From: DATBGZ01 sp036557785
GTDB lineage: Bacteria; Actinomycetota; Actinomycetes; Mycobacteriales; Micromonosporaceae
NCBI GenBank assembly: GCA_036557785.1
Contig: DATBGZ010000003.1
Coordinates: forward strand, 33,797 to 97,796
Length of the DNA: 64,000 nucleotides
Direction of reading: 5' to 3'
This document shows, piece by piece, positions 27,395-36,128 of this stretch. The position numbers and the translations under genes are program-made. The number at the start of each line of letters is the position of its first letter. Position 1 is the first letter of the stretch. The notes under the pieces were generated by a model. That model did not search any database and was not told the origin of the DNA. It saw nothing but the letters and a program-made list of their open reading frames with translations.

Positions 27395-28032
27395 CGGGCC
27401 AACAGCTTCGTGGCGTAGTAGGCGGCGCGGTGCAGGGCACCGAGCGACCGCGCCTGCTCCTGGGCCGCGCTGAGCAACTCGTCGGCCGGTACGACCCGGT
27501 CGAGCCAACCGGTCTCGACCGCGTTGTCGGGGGAGAAGACCTCGGCGAGCACCGCCGCCCGGCTCAGCGCCGAGGGGTGCAGCCGGTCGCGCAGCAGGGC
27601 GAACGCCGACAAGGGCAGCGGGATGCCGAGCGTCACCTCGTTCGAGGTGATCTTGTAGGACCCGGCGGCGCCGATGCGGTAGTCACAGGCGCAGATCAGC
27701 AGGGCGCCGAGCCCGATCGCGTGCCCGGTGACCGCCGCGACCACCGGGGTCGGGAACGCGACGAGCCGGGCTGCCAGCGCCCAGCCACCGCTGAGCATGG
27801 CGGCCGACTCGCCGCCGCCCGCCGAGAGTGTCCCCAGATCGAACCCGGCGCTGAAGCGTCCCGGACGACCGGTGACCACCACGGCAGCCCCGTCAGCCTC
27901 CGCGCGGTCCAGCGCCCGGTTCAGCGCCGACTCCATCGTGGTGGAGATGACGTTCACCTTGCCGTCGTCCATCGTGATGGTCGCGACGCCGTCGGAGAGG
28001 TCGTACGAAACCGGGGTGTCCATGGCCTGCAT
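27340..28032 (-). CDS. Crotonase / enoyl-CoA hydratase family protein
   Basis: 230 residues. Crotonase fold with oxyanion-hole segments RFSAGFDLGTL and TGHAIGLGALLICACDYRIG. The Glu in SNEVTLGIPLP is where hydratases carry one catalytic acid; the other position is not clearly kept, so the reaction may be isomerase- or hydrolase-like. It likely acts on acyl-CoA in the cytoplasm. There are two in-frame ATGs (28032 and 28023), both without a clear ribosome site. It runs in the same direction as the upstream FKBP gene, 51 nt away. The 3' end overlaps the MFS gene tail by 55 nt. Confidence 0.87.
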   Translation of the reverse strand: MQAMDTPVSYDLSDGVATITMDDGKVNVISTTMESALNRALDRAEADGAAVVVTGRPGRFSAGFDLGTLSAGGGESAAMLSGGWALAARLVAFPTPVVAAVTGHAIGLGALLICACDYRIGAAGSYKITSNEVTLGIPLPLSAFALLRDRLHPSALSRAAVLAEVFSPDNAVETGWLDRVVPADELLSAAQEQARSLGALHRAAYYATKLLARQSTLDALSTGPAVVSLG

Positions 28033-28083
28033 TATCGGGCCCGGATCACCGTTGCGGGCCCCAGGGTGGGCCGCTGGTGCCGG

Positions 28084-28458
28084 TCAGCTGACGCCGAGCA
28101 GGTCCACGACGAAGACGAGTGTCTCGCCGGGCTTGATGACACCGCCGGCGCCCCGTTCCCCGTAGGCGAGCCGGGCCGGGATCGTGAGCTGCCGTCGACC
28201 GCCCACGCGCATGCCGGCGACCCCGCGGTCCCAACCCGCGATGACGTGGCCCGCGCCGAGCCGGAAGTCGAACGGTTCGTGCCGGCTCCACGACGAGTCG
28301 AACTCCTTGCCGTTCGAGAACGCCACGCCCACGTAGTGCACGCTCACGGTCTGGCCTGCCTGCGCCTGCGCGCCCTCGCCGACCGTGAGGTCCTCGATCT
28401 GCAGGTCGGCGGGCGGCTCGCCCATCGGCTTCGCCACCACGGGCTTGGTCCCAGTCAT
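28084..28458 (-). CDS. FKBP-type peptidyl-prolyl isomerase
   Basis: A 124-residue single FKBP domain without a signal peptide, so cytoplasmic. Seen: SVHYVGVAFSNGKEFDSSW, the core FRLGAGHVIAGWDRGVAGMRVGGRRQL (Trp in the active site), and RLAYGERGAGGVIKPGETLVFVVDLLGV. These are standard rapamycin-binding-type isomerase residues. The ATG at 28458 is preceded by AGGA 9 nt upstream. It lies just downstream of the 54-bp repeat. A second, membrane-anchored FKBP is at 34.1 kb. Confidence 0.93.
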   Translation of the reverse strand: MTGTKPVVAKPMGEPPADLQIEDLTVGEGAQAQAGQTVSVHYVGVAFSNGKEFDSSWSRHEPFDFRLGAGHVIAGWDRGVAGMRVGGRRQLTIPARLAYGERGAGGVIKPGETLVFVVDLLGVS

Positions 28459-28524
28459 ATGCCCGATCCTAGACGGGACCCGGTTCGGCCCGGGCCAGCG
28501 CGCCAGTGGTCGCCGCCCGCCAAT

Positions 28525-28578
28525 GTTAAGAAGGTGCCCTTGCACGACGCTCGGCGTTGGCAAGGTGCCCTTCCTTAC
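28525..28578. repeat. 54-bp palindromic dispersed repeat, copy 2
   Basis: The left arm GTTAAGAAGGTGCCCTT (28525-28541) and right arm AAGGTGCCCTTCCTTAC (28562-28578) are near-perfect inverted copies. The core is TGCACGACGCTC. Length and plan are identical to the element at 17260-17313. It sits in the intergenic space between the divergent FKBP and PemK-like genes. Confidence 0.85.
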
Positions 28579-28591
28579 ATAGGGTCGCTGC

Positions 28592-29050
28592 GTGCGGCGG
28601 TTGCTCCAGCGGTTCATCCCTCGGCCACGGCCGCCTGCCCGGGACCCGCGGCGCGCCGCTGTCGTGACCGCCCCGCCGGTCCGGGGACGCTACCTGGTCT
28701 ATGCCCCGGAGCTCGACGGGCGAGCAGATCCGGGCGAGATCGTCTGGACCTGGGTGCCGTACGAGGAGGACCCACACCGGGGCAAGGACCGGCCGGTGCT
28801 GGTCGTGGGACGCGACGCTCGGACGCTGTACGGCCTGATGCTCTCGAGCAACGCCGAGCGGGACGGGCAGCCGGACTGGTGGGCGCTCGGCACCGGCGCG
28901 TGGGACGGCGAGCATCGACCGAGCTGGGTACGGCTGGACCGGGTCATCGTCGTGCACGAGAACGGCATCCGGCGGGAGGGCGCGGTCCTGGATCGCCGGC
29001 GCTTCGACGCGATCGCGCACGAGCTTCGCCGCGGGTACGGCTGGCTCTGA
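28592..29050 (+). CDS. PemK/MazF-like family protein, solitary
   Basis: 152 residues. The central part YLVYAPELDGRADPGEIVWTWVPYEEDP, followed by GKDRPVLVVGR, is the actinobacterial variant of the PemK/MazF barrel, which in toxins is a ribosome-independent RNase. The basic N-terminal 30 residues are an extra. No antitoxin-like gene precedes or overlaps it: the upstream 130 bases hold the 54-bp repeat and the next gene is on the opposite strand. Many such solitary copies are chromosomal housekeeping-like genes, so toxicity should not be assumed. GTG start. Confidence 0.78.
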   Translation: MRRLLQRFIPRPRPPARDPRRAAVVTAPPVRGRYLVYAPELDGRADPGEIVWTWVPYEEDPHRGKDRPVLVVGRDARTLYGLMLSSNAERDGQPDWWALGTGAWDGEHRPSWVRLDRVIVVHENGIRREGAVLDRRRFDAIAHELRRGYGWL

Positions 29051-29081
29051 CCGTCCCCAGTGGAGTGTGCGAGGACCGGGC

Positions 29082-29525
29082 TCAGCTCATGTACTCCGCC
29101 GCCTGCTCGAGGGCGACGAGCTCGTCGCGGACGGCGTTGCCCAGCTCCAGCGCCTCGCCGGTCTGCTCGTCCTCGATGGACACCCGGCAGGTCACGTTCA
29201 GCGGCAGGTCCTCGTCTCCACCGAAGGGGCGCACCCGTACCGAGATGAAGAACTCGGTCGGCCGGATCTCGGTGGCGCTCGCGGCCACCAGCACCTCCGT
29301 CGGTCGCCCGAGCAGTGAGGCACGGGGTTGCCGGCCGGGACGGCGGACCAACCGGCGTCCCGCGGCGCGCTGGTGCAGTTGCTCGCACTGGGCGAGGTAG
29401 GCGTCGACCGCATCGGTGAGCCAGCCACCGAGCACGTCAGCCGTGACGTAGCCGTCCGGGTCGCGGTCGGTGTCCCCGACCCGGCGGTCCAACCCGATAC
29501 TCCATCGCGTCATGAAGCTGCTCAC
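29082..29525 (-). CDS. Conserved hypothetical protein, possible hot-dog thioesterase fold
   Basis: 147 residues. The N-terminal part MTRWSIGLDRRVGDTDRDPD, then YVTADVLGGWLTDAVDAYL, has the layout of the first strand and long helix of hot-dog acyl-CoA thioesterases. The second half EFFISVRVRPFGGDEDLPLNV, then CRVSIEDEQTGEALELGNAV, is beta-rich. The match is too weak for a firm call. The GTG at 29525 has GAGGA 5 nt upstream, which decides the start over an ATG 12 nt later. The leader upstream is a purine-rich GAGCG repeat region. Confidence 0.65.
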   Translation of the reverse strand: MSSFMTRWSIGLDRRVGDTDRDPDGYVTADVLGGWLTDAVDAYLAQCEQLHQRAAGRRLVRRPGRQPRASLLGRPTEVLVAASATEIRPTEFFISVRVRPFGGDEDLPLNVTCRVSIEDEQTGEALELGNAVRDELVALEQAAEYMS

Positions 29526-29810
29526 GCTCGTCCTCGCTTCGGCATCTCGTGTCCCGCTCGCTGTCGCTCGCTCATGGCACGCGAGGGTATCGGCTCAGAT
29601 GCGAGGGTGGCGCGCCAACCTTAGGCTGCTGCCATCGTCGGACTGTCGTTCGTCGCCGCAGCCGGTAGCGAGAATGTGGTTTCGCCTGAGGGATAGACGG
29701 CCGATACCCTTCGGACCGATCATCTGATGGCATAGCTGTACGGATGGTGGTTCGGTGTGGCAGGCGTACGTCCAGCCGGATAAGGGCACAGTCCCGGATT
29801 AAGGGAAGAG

Positions 29811-30764
29811 ATGGACATAACCAGCTATGTCGTATACGCGGTAGCGCTGCTGCTGCTGGTCGCGGTGATCCTGTTCATCAAGGTCGTCTTCTTCAACAGG
29901 CGCCCCCAGAAGCTGGGTCTGCTCTTCATCCTGCTCTCCGTGCCGCTCTACCTGATCTACTACGACGACCAGATCCGGCACCTCCTTCCCGGGTTCAAAG
30001 CGCGGGACTGGGCCGGGCCGATCGTCGAGCGGTACTCCGCGACGGAGAAGTTCGATCCGAACTTCAGTTCGGACATCACGCCGGCGATCATGGTCGGCAT
30101 CATCCTGCTGTTCCACCTCATCGTGGTGCAACGGCTCGCCGCCCGCGAACACCTGCAGCGCATCGCCAACCTCACCTCGACGTTCTTCGCCGGATCGACC
30201 GCGGCCACGCTGCTCGGCGGCACGATCGTCTCCACCTTCCACCTCGGGTGGAAGGGCGCGGTCGGCATCGGCTTCGGTTTCGCGCTGCTCTATCTCGGCG
30301 CCCTCGCGCTGCTCGCGGCGCTGGTGGAGATCACGGTCGAGCTCGCCAAGCTCGCCGCGGCGTGGCTCAAGCGCAAGATCTTCGCGCTCGCCACGCTCAT
30401 CACCCGCGCCGCGAACTTCATCGCGGCCCTCGGCGGCCGGTTGGTCTCCCGCGCGCTGATCGAGAAGATCCGGGCCGAGACCGCGGCTCAGGAGGGCACG
30501 TTCCTGCGCGAGCAGGACGAGCAGGACCGACGCCTGATCGAGGCGTACATCAGCGACCTGGACCGCAAGCGCCAGGCCCGGCTCAAGGCGCTGCGGGCCA
30601 AGTACGGCGACGAGGACTCCATCGCCGACCTGCGCAACTACGTCGCCACGCCGGCGGCAGGAGAGGCACCGGAGCCGGCCCCCGTCGCGAACTACGCACC
30701 ACCGCCGCCGGCCCGCGACCCGTTCGACACCGCTGCCTTCGAGCCCACCACGACCGAGCAGTGA
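29811..30764 (+). CDS. Hypothetical membrane protein with coiled-coil and proline-rich tail
   Basis: 317 residues. Membrane helices at about 6-26, 36-50, 95-112, 128-150 and 157-185. Then a highly charged helical segment (about 190-285) with AETAAQEGTFLREQDEQDRRL, and a proline-rich end (APPPPARDPFD). I do not recognise a family. The plan (N-terminal membrane bundle, cytoplasmic coiled coil, disordered tail) resembles the 358-residue protein of the 44-48 kb cluster. It has a strong ribosome site AAGGGAAGAG. It may be co-transcribed with the carbonic anhydrase gene 31 nt downstream, but a functional link is not shown. Confidence 0.72.
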   Translation: MDITSYVVYAVALLLLVAVILFIKVVFFNRRPQKLGLLFILLSVPLYLIYYDDQIRHLLPGFKARDWAGPIVERYSATEKFDPNFSSDITPAIMVGIILLFHLIVVQRLAAREHLQRIANLTSTFFAGSTAATLLGGTIVSTFHLGWKGAVGIGFGFALLYLGALALLAALVEITVELAKLAAAWLKRKIFALATLITRAANFIAALGGRLVSRALIEKIRAETAAQEGTFLREQDEQDRRLIEAYISDLDRKRQARLKALRAKYGDEDSIADLRNYVATPAAGEAPEPAPVANYAPPPPARDPFDTAAFEPTTTEQ

Positions 30765-30794
30765 TCGCGGCGGCGTGCCGTAGCGTAACCGACT

Positions 30795-31406
30795 GTGGGT
30801 GACACCGAGACGGCTGCGGGCACGCCGGAGCGGGCGCTGGCTGAGTTGCTCGCCGGCAACGAGCGCTTCGTGACGGGGACCCGGATCCACCCGCATCAGG
30901 ACGCCGAGCGGCGGGCCGCGCTCACGCACGTGCAGCGCCCGTTCGCGGTCGTCTTCGGCTGCTCCGACTCGCGCCTGGCTGCGGAGATCATCTTCGATCG
31001 CGGGCTCGGCGACCTCTTCGTGGTCCGTACCGCGGGGCACATCGTCGGGCCGGAGGTGTCGGCGAGCATCGAGTACGGCGTATGCGTGCTCGACGCGCCA
31101 CTGCTCGTGGTGCTCGGCCACGACTCGTGTGGCGCCATCCAGGCCGCGTACGACGCGATGACGGGCGCCGCGCAGCCGAGCCCGGGCATGCGCTCGATCG
31201 TCGAGCGCGTCGGACCGAGCCTTGACCGCGTGCCGGGCGCGGACCTCGACGAGGTGATGGCCACCCATGTGCGGCTCACGGTCGACGCGCTCTCCGGGTC
31301 CGGCATCGCGGGCGCCGTGGCCTCCGGCCGGTGCGCCGTGGTGGGCATGACGTACCACCTCGCGGAGGGTCGGGTCACGGTGCTCGCCGGTGAGACCGGG
31401 CCGTAG
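30795..31406 (+). CDS. Beta-class carbonic anhydrase
   Basis: 203 residues. It hydrates CO2 to bicarbonate in the cytoplasm. Zinc ligands are seen as the Cys in VFGCSDSRLAAE and the His and Cys in VLGHDSCGAI, with the Asp-Arg dyad of CSDSR. Helical N-terminus ALAELLAGNERFVTG, as in the family. The length is normal. GTG start. It lies between a membrane protein gene and the dGTPase gene, all on the same strand with short gaps, so a shared transcript is plausible. Confidence 0.94.
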   Translation: MGDTETAAGTPERALAELLAGNERFVTGTRIHPHQDAERRAALTHVQRPFAVVFGCSDSRLAAEIIFDRGLGDLFVVRTAGHIVGPEVSASIEYGVCVLDAPLLVVLGHDSCGAIQAAYDAMTGAAQPSPGMRSIVERVGPSLDRVPGADLDEVMATHVRLTVDALSGSGIAGAVASGRCAVVGMTYHLAEGRVTVLAGETGP

Positions 31407-31430
31407 GCTGGCGCGAGGAGAGCGTAGGGG

Positions 31431-32972
31431 GTGTGGGCGATGGTCGGCGACCCCCGTGCACAGCGGATGTTCGGGCCTGCTGCCGGCGGCTATCCACTGG
31501 GCGACCTGGCGGCGAGCCCGTACCGGGCGGATCGGGACCGGATCGTCAGCTCGCCCTTCTTCGCCCGACTCGGCGGAGTGACGCAGGTGATCAGCCCGGG
31601 CGGGTCGGGGCTGCTCGTGCACAACCGGCTCACGCACAGCCTCAAGGTGGCGCAGGTGGCCCGGGCGGTGGCCGAACGGCTCGGCGCCGACCCGCGCTAC
31701 GCTCCCCTGCTGGCGCGGCTGGGTGGGTGCGATCCCGACGTGGTGGAGGCGGCGGCGCTCGCGCACGACCTCGGCCACCCGCCGTTCGGGCACCTGGGCG
31801 AGGCCGTGCTGGACCGGCTGGCACGGGCGCGGTTGCAGTTGTCGGACGGATTCGAGGGCAACGCGCAGTCGTACCGGATCGTGACCAGCACCGAGATCCG
31901 GGGCAGCGGGATGATCGGGCTGAACCTGACTGCGGCGGTACGGGCCGCGTTGCTGAAGTACCCGTGGACCCGACGGTCGTTCCCGCAGCCGCATCCGAGC
32001 ACCCTGCGACCGGTGCCCCGCGGCGCCACGGCACCCCCGGACGACCCCGGCTCGGGATCGGCGAAGTTCGGCGCCTACACCACCGAGCTCGCCGACCTGC
32101 GGCATGCCCGCGAGCCCTTCGCCGGCCGCCTTCCCGACTGGCAGCAGACGGTTGAAGCGTCCATTATGGACACGGCCGACGACATCGCGTACGCGATCCA
32201 CGACGTCGAGGACTTCCACCGGGTCGGCGTGCTGCAGTCCGGCGCCGTCGGAGCAGAGCTGCGGACCTGGCTGCGCGAGGCATCGACGCTGGCCAAACTG
32301 AGCGAGGACGAGCTCGTCGCGGGCTCGCGCCGCCCGGGCTACGCGACCGAGCGACTGCGACGTGACATCCGGCGCAAGGACACCTGGATCAGCGACGACG
32401 AGGCCTTCGCGGCCGCGGTCGGCCAGGTCAGCGTCGAGCTCGTGGACGGGCTGCTCGCGACGCCCTTCGATGGGTCGATCGAAGCGGAGCAGGCGGTCAC
32501 GAGCTTCTCGACCCGGTGGACCCGCCGGCTCGTGGACGCTATCGAGGTGCTCGCCGAGCCGACCGTACGGTCAGGCCACGTCGTGCTCGGTTCCGCGCAG
32601 TGGCACGAGGTGCAGGTGCTCAAGCTGGTGCACCGCCGGTTCGTGCTCGCCCGTCCGGACCTGGCGCTGCATCAGCGTGGCCAGGCTCGGCTGCTCGGCA
32701 CGCTGGTCGAGTCGCTGCTGGCGTGGCTCACCGACCCGGACGAGAGCGCGCGCATCCCGCAGCGGCTGCGCGACCTCATCGACCTGGCCGAGGCCGAGCT
32801 CACCACCATCGAGGTCACCGGCGCACCCGCCGCCACGACCCGTCTGGCGAGGGCCCGCGGGCGGGCGATCGTGGACTTCGTCGCCGCCCTGACCGACAGC
32901 CAGGCCGCGGCGCTGCTGGACGCGATCTCCGGCAGCTCCGGTCAACTGTGGACGGACGCGTTCGTGCTGTAG
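31431..32972 (+). CDS. dgt: Deoxyguanosinetriphosphate triphosphohydrolase (dGTPase)
   Basis: 513 residues of the HD superfamily. It hydrolyses dGTP (or dNTPs) to the nucleoside and triphosphate. Metal-binding residues are seen in NRLTHSLKVAQVARAV, in the HD motif AALAHDLGHPPFGHLGE, and in the late Asp of MDTADDIAYAIHD. Substrate-region GFEGNAQSYRIVT is present. The C-terminal region is of dGTPase type. Start uncertain between the GTG at 31431 and an ATG at 31440. It ends one base before the convergent L,D-transpeptidase stop. Confidence 0.93.
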   Translation: MWAMVGDPRAQRMFGPAAGGYPLGDLAASPYRADRDRIVSSPFFARLGGVTQVISPGGSGLLVHNRLTHSLKVAQVARAVAERLGADPRYAPLLARLGGCDPDVVEAAALAHDLGHPPFGHLGEAVLDRLARARLQLSDGFEGNAQSYRIVTSTEIRGSGMIGLNLTAAVRAALLKYPWTRRSFPQPHPSTLRPVPRGATAPPDDPGSGSAKFGAYTTELADLRHAREPFAGRLPDWQQTVEASIMDTADDIAYAIHDVEDFHRVGVLQSGAVGAELRTWLREASTLAKLSEDELVAGSRRPGYATERLRRDIRRKDTWISDDEAFAAAVGQVSVELVDGLLATPFDGSIEAEQAVTSFSTRWTRRLVDAIEVLAEPTVRSGHVVLGSAQWHEVQVLKLVHRRFVLARPDLALHQRGQARLLGTLVESLLAWLTDPDESARIPQRLRDLIDLAEAELTTIEVTGAPAATTRLARARGRAIVDFVAALTDSQAAALLDAISGSSGQLWTDAFVL

Positions 32973-32973
32973 C

Positions 32974-33837
32974 TCAGGTGCCCGGTCGGCGGCCGTAGAG
33001 GTACACGGTCGACTTGCCGTCGAGCAGCTCGTAGGCGAGCTTGGCGTCGTCGTGCAAGAGGTTGACGCAGCCGTGGGAACCGATCGCCGTGTTGTGGATG
33101 TACGTGGTGGTCTCGTGCAGGCCATCGCCGCCGTAGAAGTTCTGCCAGTACGGCAGCCACACCGAATACGGGTTCGACCACGCCTTCAGCGAGCGCCAGA
33201 TGACGTGGAACTTGCCCGACGGGGTCCGGAAGCCGGGCTTGCCGGTCCGGGTCACGGTTGGCCCGAGGATGACCTGGCCCTGCGAGACGACGTAGAAGGT
33301 CTGGTGCGTCAGGTCCACGCAGGCCTGTGGGTGGTCGGAGAGCGGGCACTGCGAGGTGTCCGTGGCCGCGATGCGAACCGCGACGTCCCTCGTCGTCTTG
33401 CCCGGAGTCCCGTTCGGCGCCTCGTCGTCGGTGCGCTGGCCCTGCCACATGCCGATGCCCATGCGCTTCTGGAAGTTGGCGATCGTCGTGCAGTCCTGCT
33501 TGGACTGCACGCCATCCACCGTGATCGGTCCGTAGCTTCCGATCTTGGCGAGGGCCTGCTCGATCTCGAGCTGGTACTTGCCGGCCGGGCATGGCGGTGG
33601 GCCCTTGGGCGTGCTCGGAGTCGACGTCGGCGTGGAGGTCGGGTCGACGCTCGGTTCGACGCTCGGGTCGGTCACATCGGTCGCCGCGGGCGTCGGGGTG
33701 GCTTCGGGCTCCTGCGCCGCGACGGACCTCAGCCGCGGGTTGGTCTGGTCCAACTGGCCACACGCCGACAACGTCAGCGCGCACACCACCGCCAGCACGC
33801 CGAACGCCACCGTCTTCTTCCGGAACTGTCGCGCCAA
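32974..33837 (-). CDS. L,D-transpeptidase lipoprotein
   Basis: 287 residues. Lipoprotein signal with lipobox LTLSAC (Cys26), so it is anchored outside the cytoplasmic membrane. A Thr/Pro/Ser linker spans about 40-80. A peptidoglycan-binding-like domain spans about 82-160, and the YkuD catalytic domain has HNTAIGSHGCVNLLHDDA with the nucleophile Cys at about 256. The enzyme makes 3-3 crosslinks in peptidoglycan or attaches proteins to it. The start is TTG, chosen because GGGGAG lies 5 nt upstream and the signal peptide begins there. It is convergent with dgt, one base apart. Confidence 0.92.
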   Translation of the reverse strand: MARQFRKKTVAFGVLAVVCALTLSACGQLDQTNPRLRSVAAQEPEATPTPAATDVTDPSVEPSVDPTSTPTSTPSTPKGPPPCPAGKYQLEIEQALAKIGSYGPITVDGVQSKQDCTTIANFQKRMGIGMWQGQRTDDEAPNGTPGKTTRDVAVRIAATDTSQCPLSDHPQACVDLTHQTFYVVSQGQVILGPTVTRTGKPGFRTPSGKFHVIWRSLKAWSNPYSVWLPYWQNFYGGDGLHETTTYIHNTAIGSHGCVNLLHDDAKLAYELLDGKSTVYLYGRRPGT

Positions 33838-34093
33838 CGTGGCTCCCCGCGGGATAGTTCAGTGTCGAGATTGTCCATATTCGACGTGCTGGACAGCCGA
33901 ATGTCTGCGCACACAGGAATGTGCGCCGGCAGCACTGTAGTGCGCGAGGAGCGTGCCCCGCATCCACCGCTGCACGGAGCGGGACATCAGCCGAAGCGGT
34001 ACAGGTTGCGCGAAAGTCGCGCACCCGACAGTTGCGGGGCAACCAAACGGCCCCTGCCGTGCGTCATGGGGAAGCGGCGCGAACCGCCGGCCG

Positions 34094-34759
34094 TCAGGAC
34101 GTGCCGGCGTCCTCGAGGATGTCGACGACGAAGCGCAGGTCGCCCTGTGGCTGGCTGGGATCGTCCTTGTAGGCCAGTGCGAAGGGGACGTCCAGTTGCA
34201 CGCGGCTGCCGACCGGCACCCCGATCAGGCCCTGGTCCCACCCCTGGATGAGCTGGCCGACGCCGACCGCGAACTCCACGGGGGCGGCGGCGGTCGGGCC
34301 GGTCCAGGACGCGTCGAAGATCTGGCCGGAGGCGTAGTAAGCCCCGACATAGTTCACGCTGATGTAGTCGCCGGAGGCCACGGGTGCGCCGGTGCCCTGC
34401 ACGATCGTGGTCAGCTTGAGGTCGGTCAGGGTGCCCTCGCCGGCGCTCACCTGTGGTTCGGTGCCCAGTTGCGGGTCCAGGCCGCTGGGCAGGACCCACG
34501 GGGTGTCCTGCGCGGCCGGCGTCGACGACCCGGCGGTCGGCGTGGTGGACGAGTCGTGGCCGCCGGAGAAGAGGATGATGGCGCCGACGATGGCGCCCAC
34601 CACCACGATCGGCGCGGCGACCCGCAGGATCCTGTTGCGCAGCTCACGGCGGTGGCGCTGCTTCGCCCGCCTCTGCGCTGCGGCCTTGCCCAGCGCGCGT
34701 CGTTCCGCCTTGGACGGCAGGCCCAGGCCCGACCGGTCCTTCACCGTGTTGCTGCTCAT
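34094..34759 (-). CDS. Membrane-anchored FKBP-type peptidyl-prolyl isomerase
   Basis: 221 residues. A basic N-terminus (KAERRALGKAAAQRRAKQRHRREL) is followed by one membrane helix at 46-64, a polar linker, and a C-terminal FKBP domain (about 115-218). That domain has ISVNYVGAYYASGQIFDASW and the core VGQLIQGWDQGLIGVPVGSRV. The topology puts the isomerase outside the cell, suggesting folding of secreted proteins. The ATG has GAGG 6 nt upstream. The 256 bases between this gene and the L,D-transpeptidase start hold no gene. Confidence 0.92.
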   Translation of the reverse strand: MSSNTVKDRSGLGLPSKAERRALGKAAAQRRAKQRHRRELRNRILRVAAPIVVVGAIVGAIILFSGGHDSSTTPTAGSSTPAAQDTPWVLPSGLDPQLGTEPQVSAGEGTLTDLKLTTIVQGTGAPVASGDYISVNYVGAYYASGQIFDASWTGPTAAAPVEFAVGVGQLIQGWDQGLIGVPVGSRVQLDVPFALAYKDDPSQPQGDLRFVVDILEDAGTS

Positions 34760-34832
34760 GCCAGCCTCGTGAGGAGTAGGGATCTCCGGGGCAAAGGATA
34801 GCCGAGGTCGGGGTTAGTGCGAACCCGCCGAC

Positions 34833-35537
34833 ATGGCGCAGATCAGCTCCGCCCGGCTCACGATCGCGCGCCTGGCCCCGGCGAGCCCGACCAGCCCCCG
34901 GGCCGGACCGGCCCGACGGTACTCTCTGGCGGTGGCATCGGGACCTCGGACGAGCCCCGCGGCCGGTTACCGGAGCGTGCTGACCGTCCCGAACCTGTTC
35001 ACGTTCCTGCGGCTGGCCGGCGTGGTGGTCTTCATCTACCTGGCGCTGGGCCCGCACGCGGACGGCTGGGCCGTCGCGGTGCTCGCGCTGGGCGGGACCT
35101 CCGACTGGGTGGATGGCTTCCTCGCCCGCCGACTGCACCAGGTCAGCCGGCTCGGCGAACTGCTCGACCCGGTCGCCGACCGGCTCTACATCGTCGCCAC
35201 GGTGATCGTGCTGACCGTACGCGGCGTCGTGCCGCTGTGGTTCACCCTCGCCCTGCTGGGGCGCGAGGCGGTGCTGGGCCTGAGCCTGCTCGTGCTGCGC
35301 CGGTACGGCTACGGCCCGCCCCCGGTGCACTACGTCGGTAAGACGGCCACCTTCATCCTGCTGGTCGCGCTACCGACCCTGTTGCTCGCTGCCGCGGTCC
35401 ACAGCACGGCGTGGTGGGCGCACCCCGCCGGGTGGAGCCTGGCCTGGTGGGGGCTGGTGCTCTACTGGGTCGCGGCGCTGTTCTACGTCGCGCAGACCGT
35501 CGGCGTGGTGCGGACCGCCGCGCGCACCCGGCCGTAG
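34833..35537 (+). CDS. CDP-alcohol phosphatidyltransferase (PgsA2-like)
   Basis: 234 residues. It transfers a phosphatidyl group from CDP-diacylglycerol to an alcohol in the membrane. The catalytic motif is SDWVDGFLARRLHQVSRLGE followed by LLDPVADRL, the DGxxAR...G...D...D signature. There are about five or six membrane helices. The first 33 residues are polar and unconserved, so a GTG at 34932 is a possible true start. It precedes gcvH, as Rv1822 (pgsA2) sits upstream of gcvH in M. tuberculosis. The acceptor alcohol is not deducible. Confidence 0.88.
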   Translation: MAQISSARLTIARLAPASPTSPRAGPARRYSLAVASGPRTSPAAGYRSVLTVPNLFTFLRLAGVVVFIYLALGPHADGWAVAVLALGGTSDWVDGFLARRLHQVSRLGELLDPVADRLYIVATVIVLTVRGVVPLWFTLALLGREAVLGLSLLVLRRYGYGPPPVHYVGKTATFILLVALPTLLLAAAVHSTAWWAHPAGWSLAWWGLVLYWVAALFYVAQTVGVVRTAARTRP

Positions 35538-35581
35538 AGTGATCGGCCAACAAACCTGATCGCCGCACCTCGGGAGGGCCC

Positions 35582-35965
35582 GTGACGGTCCCGGATGAGC
35601 TTCGATACACGTCCGAGCATGAGTGGATCCGACCCGGCCAGGGGCCGCTGCGGGTCGGCATCACGGACTACGCCCAGGATGCGCTCGGTGACATTGTCTA
35701 CGTCACACTGCCCGAGCCGGGCACGACCGTGGAGGCCGGCCGGCCCCTGGGCGAGGTGGAGTCGACCAAGAGCGTGTCGGAGATCTATGCGCCGATCAGC
35801 GGTACGGTTACGGCCCGCAACGACTCACTCGCCGAGGAGCCCGAGCTGATCAACTCCGACCCGTACGGGCAGGGGTGGTTGATCGAGATCGAGCCGACCG
35901 GTGCGGTGGATCTGGACGAGCTGCTCGACGCACCCGCGTACGCCGAACTCATCGAAGAGCACTGA
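35582..35965 (+). CDS. gcvH: Glycine cleavage system H protein
   Basis: 127 residues. The lipoyl carrier that shuttles the aminomethyl group between GcvP, GcvT and the lipoamide dehydrogenase. Lipoylation site Lys63 in EVESTKSVSEIYAP. Family start LRYTSEHEWIRP and end LLDAPAYAELIEEH. The GTG has GGGAGGG upstream. gcvP is 12.6 kb away with its own riboswitch and gcvT is not in the window. No riboswitch is seen in front of this gene. It starts the gcvH-garA-merR-BFN-merR block. Confidence 0.96.
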   Translation: MTVPDELRYTSEHEWIRPGQGPLRVGITDYAQDALGDIVYVTLPEPGTTVEAGRPLGEVESTKSVSEIYAPISGTVTARNDSLAEEPELINSDPYGQGWLIEIEPTGAVDLDELLDAPAYAELIEEH

Positions 35966-36128
35966 GCCGGGGCCGACCGATTACGGCGGGTCACGGTTGA
36001 CCGGGTGATTTGCCCCTGACTAGGCTCGCGAAGTCGACCATTGTGTCGGAGCGGGCCCGCGGAGACGGACCACCGCAGAACCGACGCGGGCGACGTAGTC
36101 GGACCCGTTGCGTACGTGAGGTGGTTGG

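Noticed and set aside
28592..29050. A complete toxin-antitoxin module
   Set aside because: No antitoxin-sized frame with a DNA-binding pattern lies upstream, downstream or antisense; only the 54-bp repeat is there.
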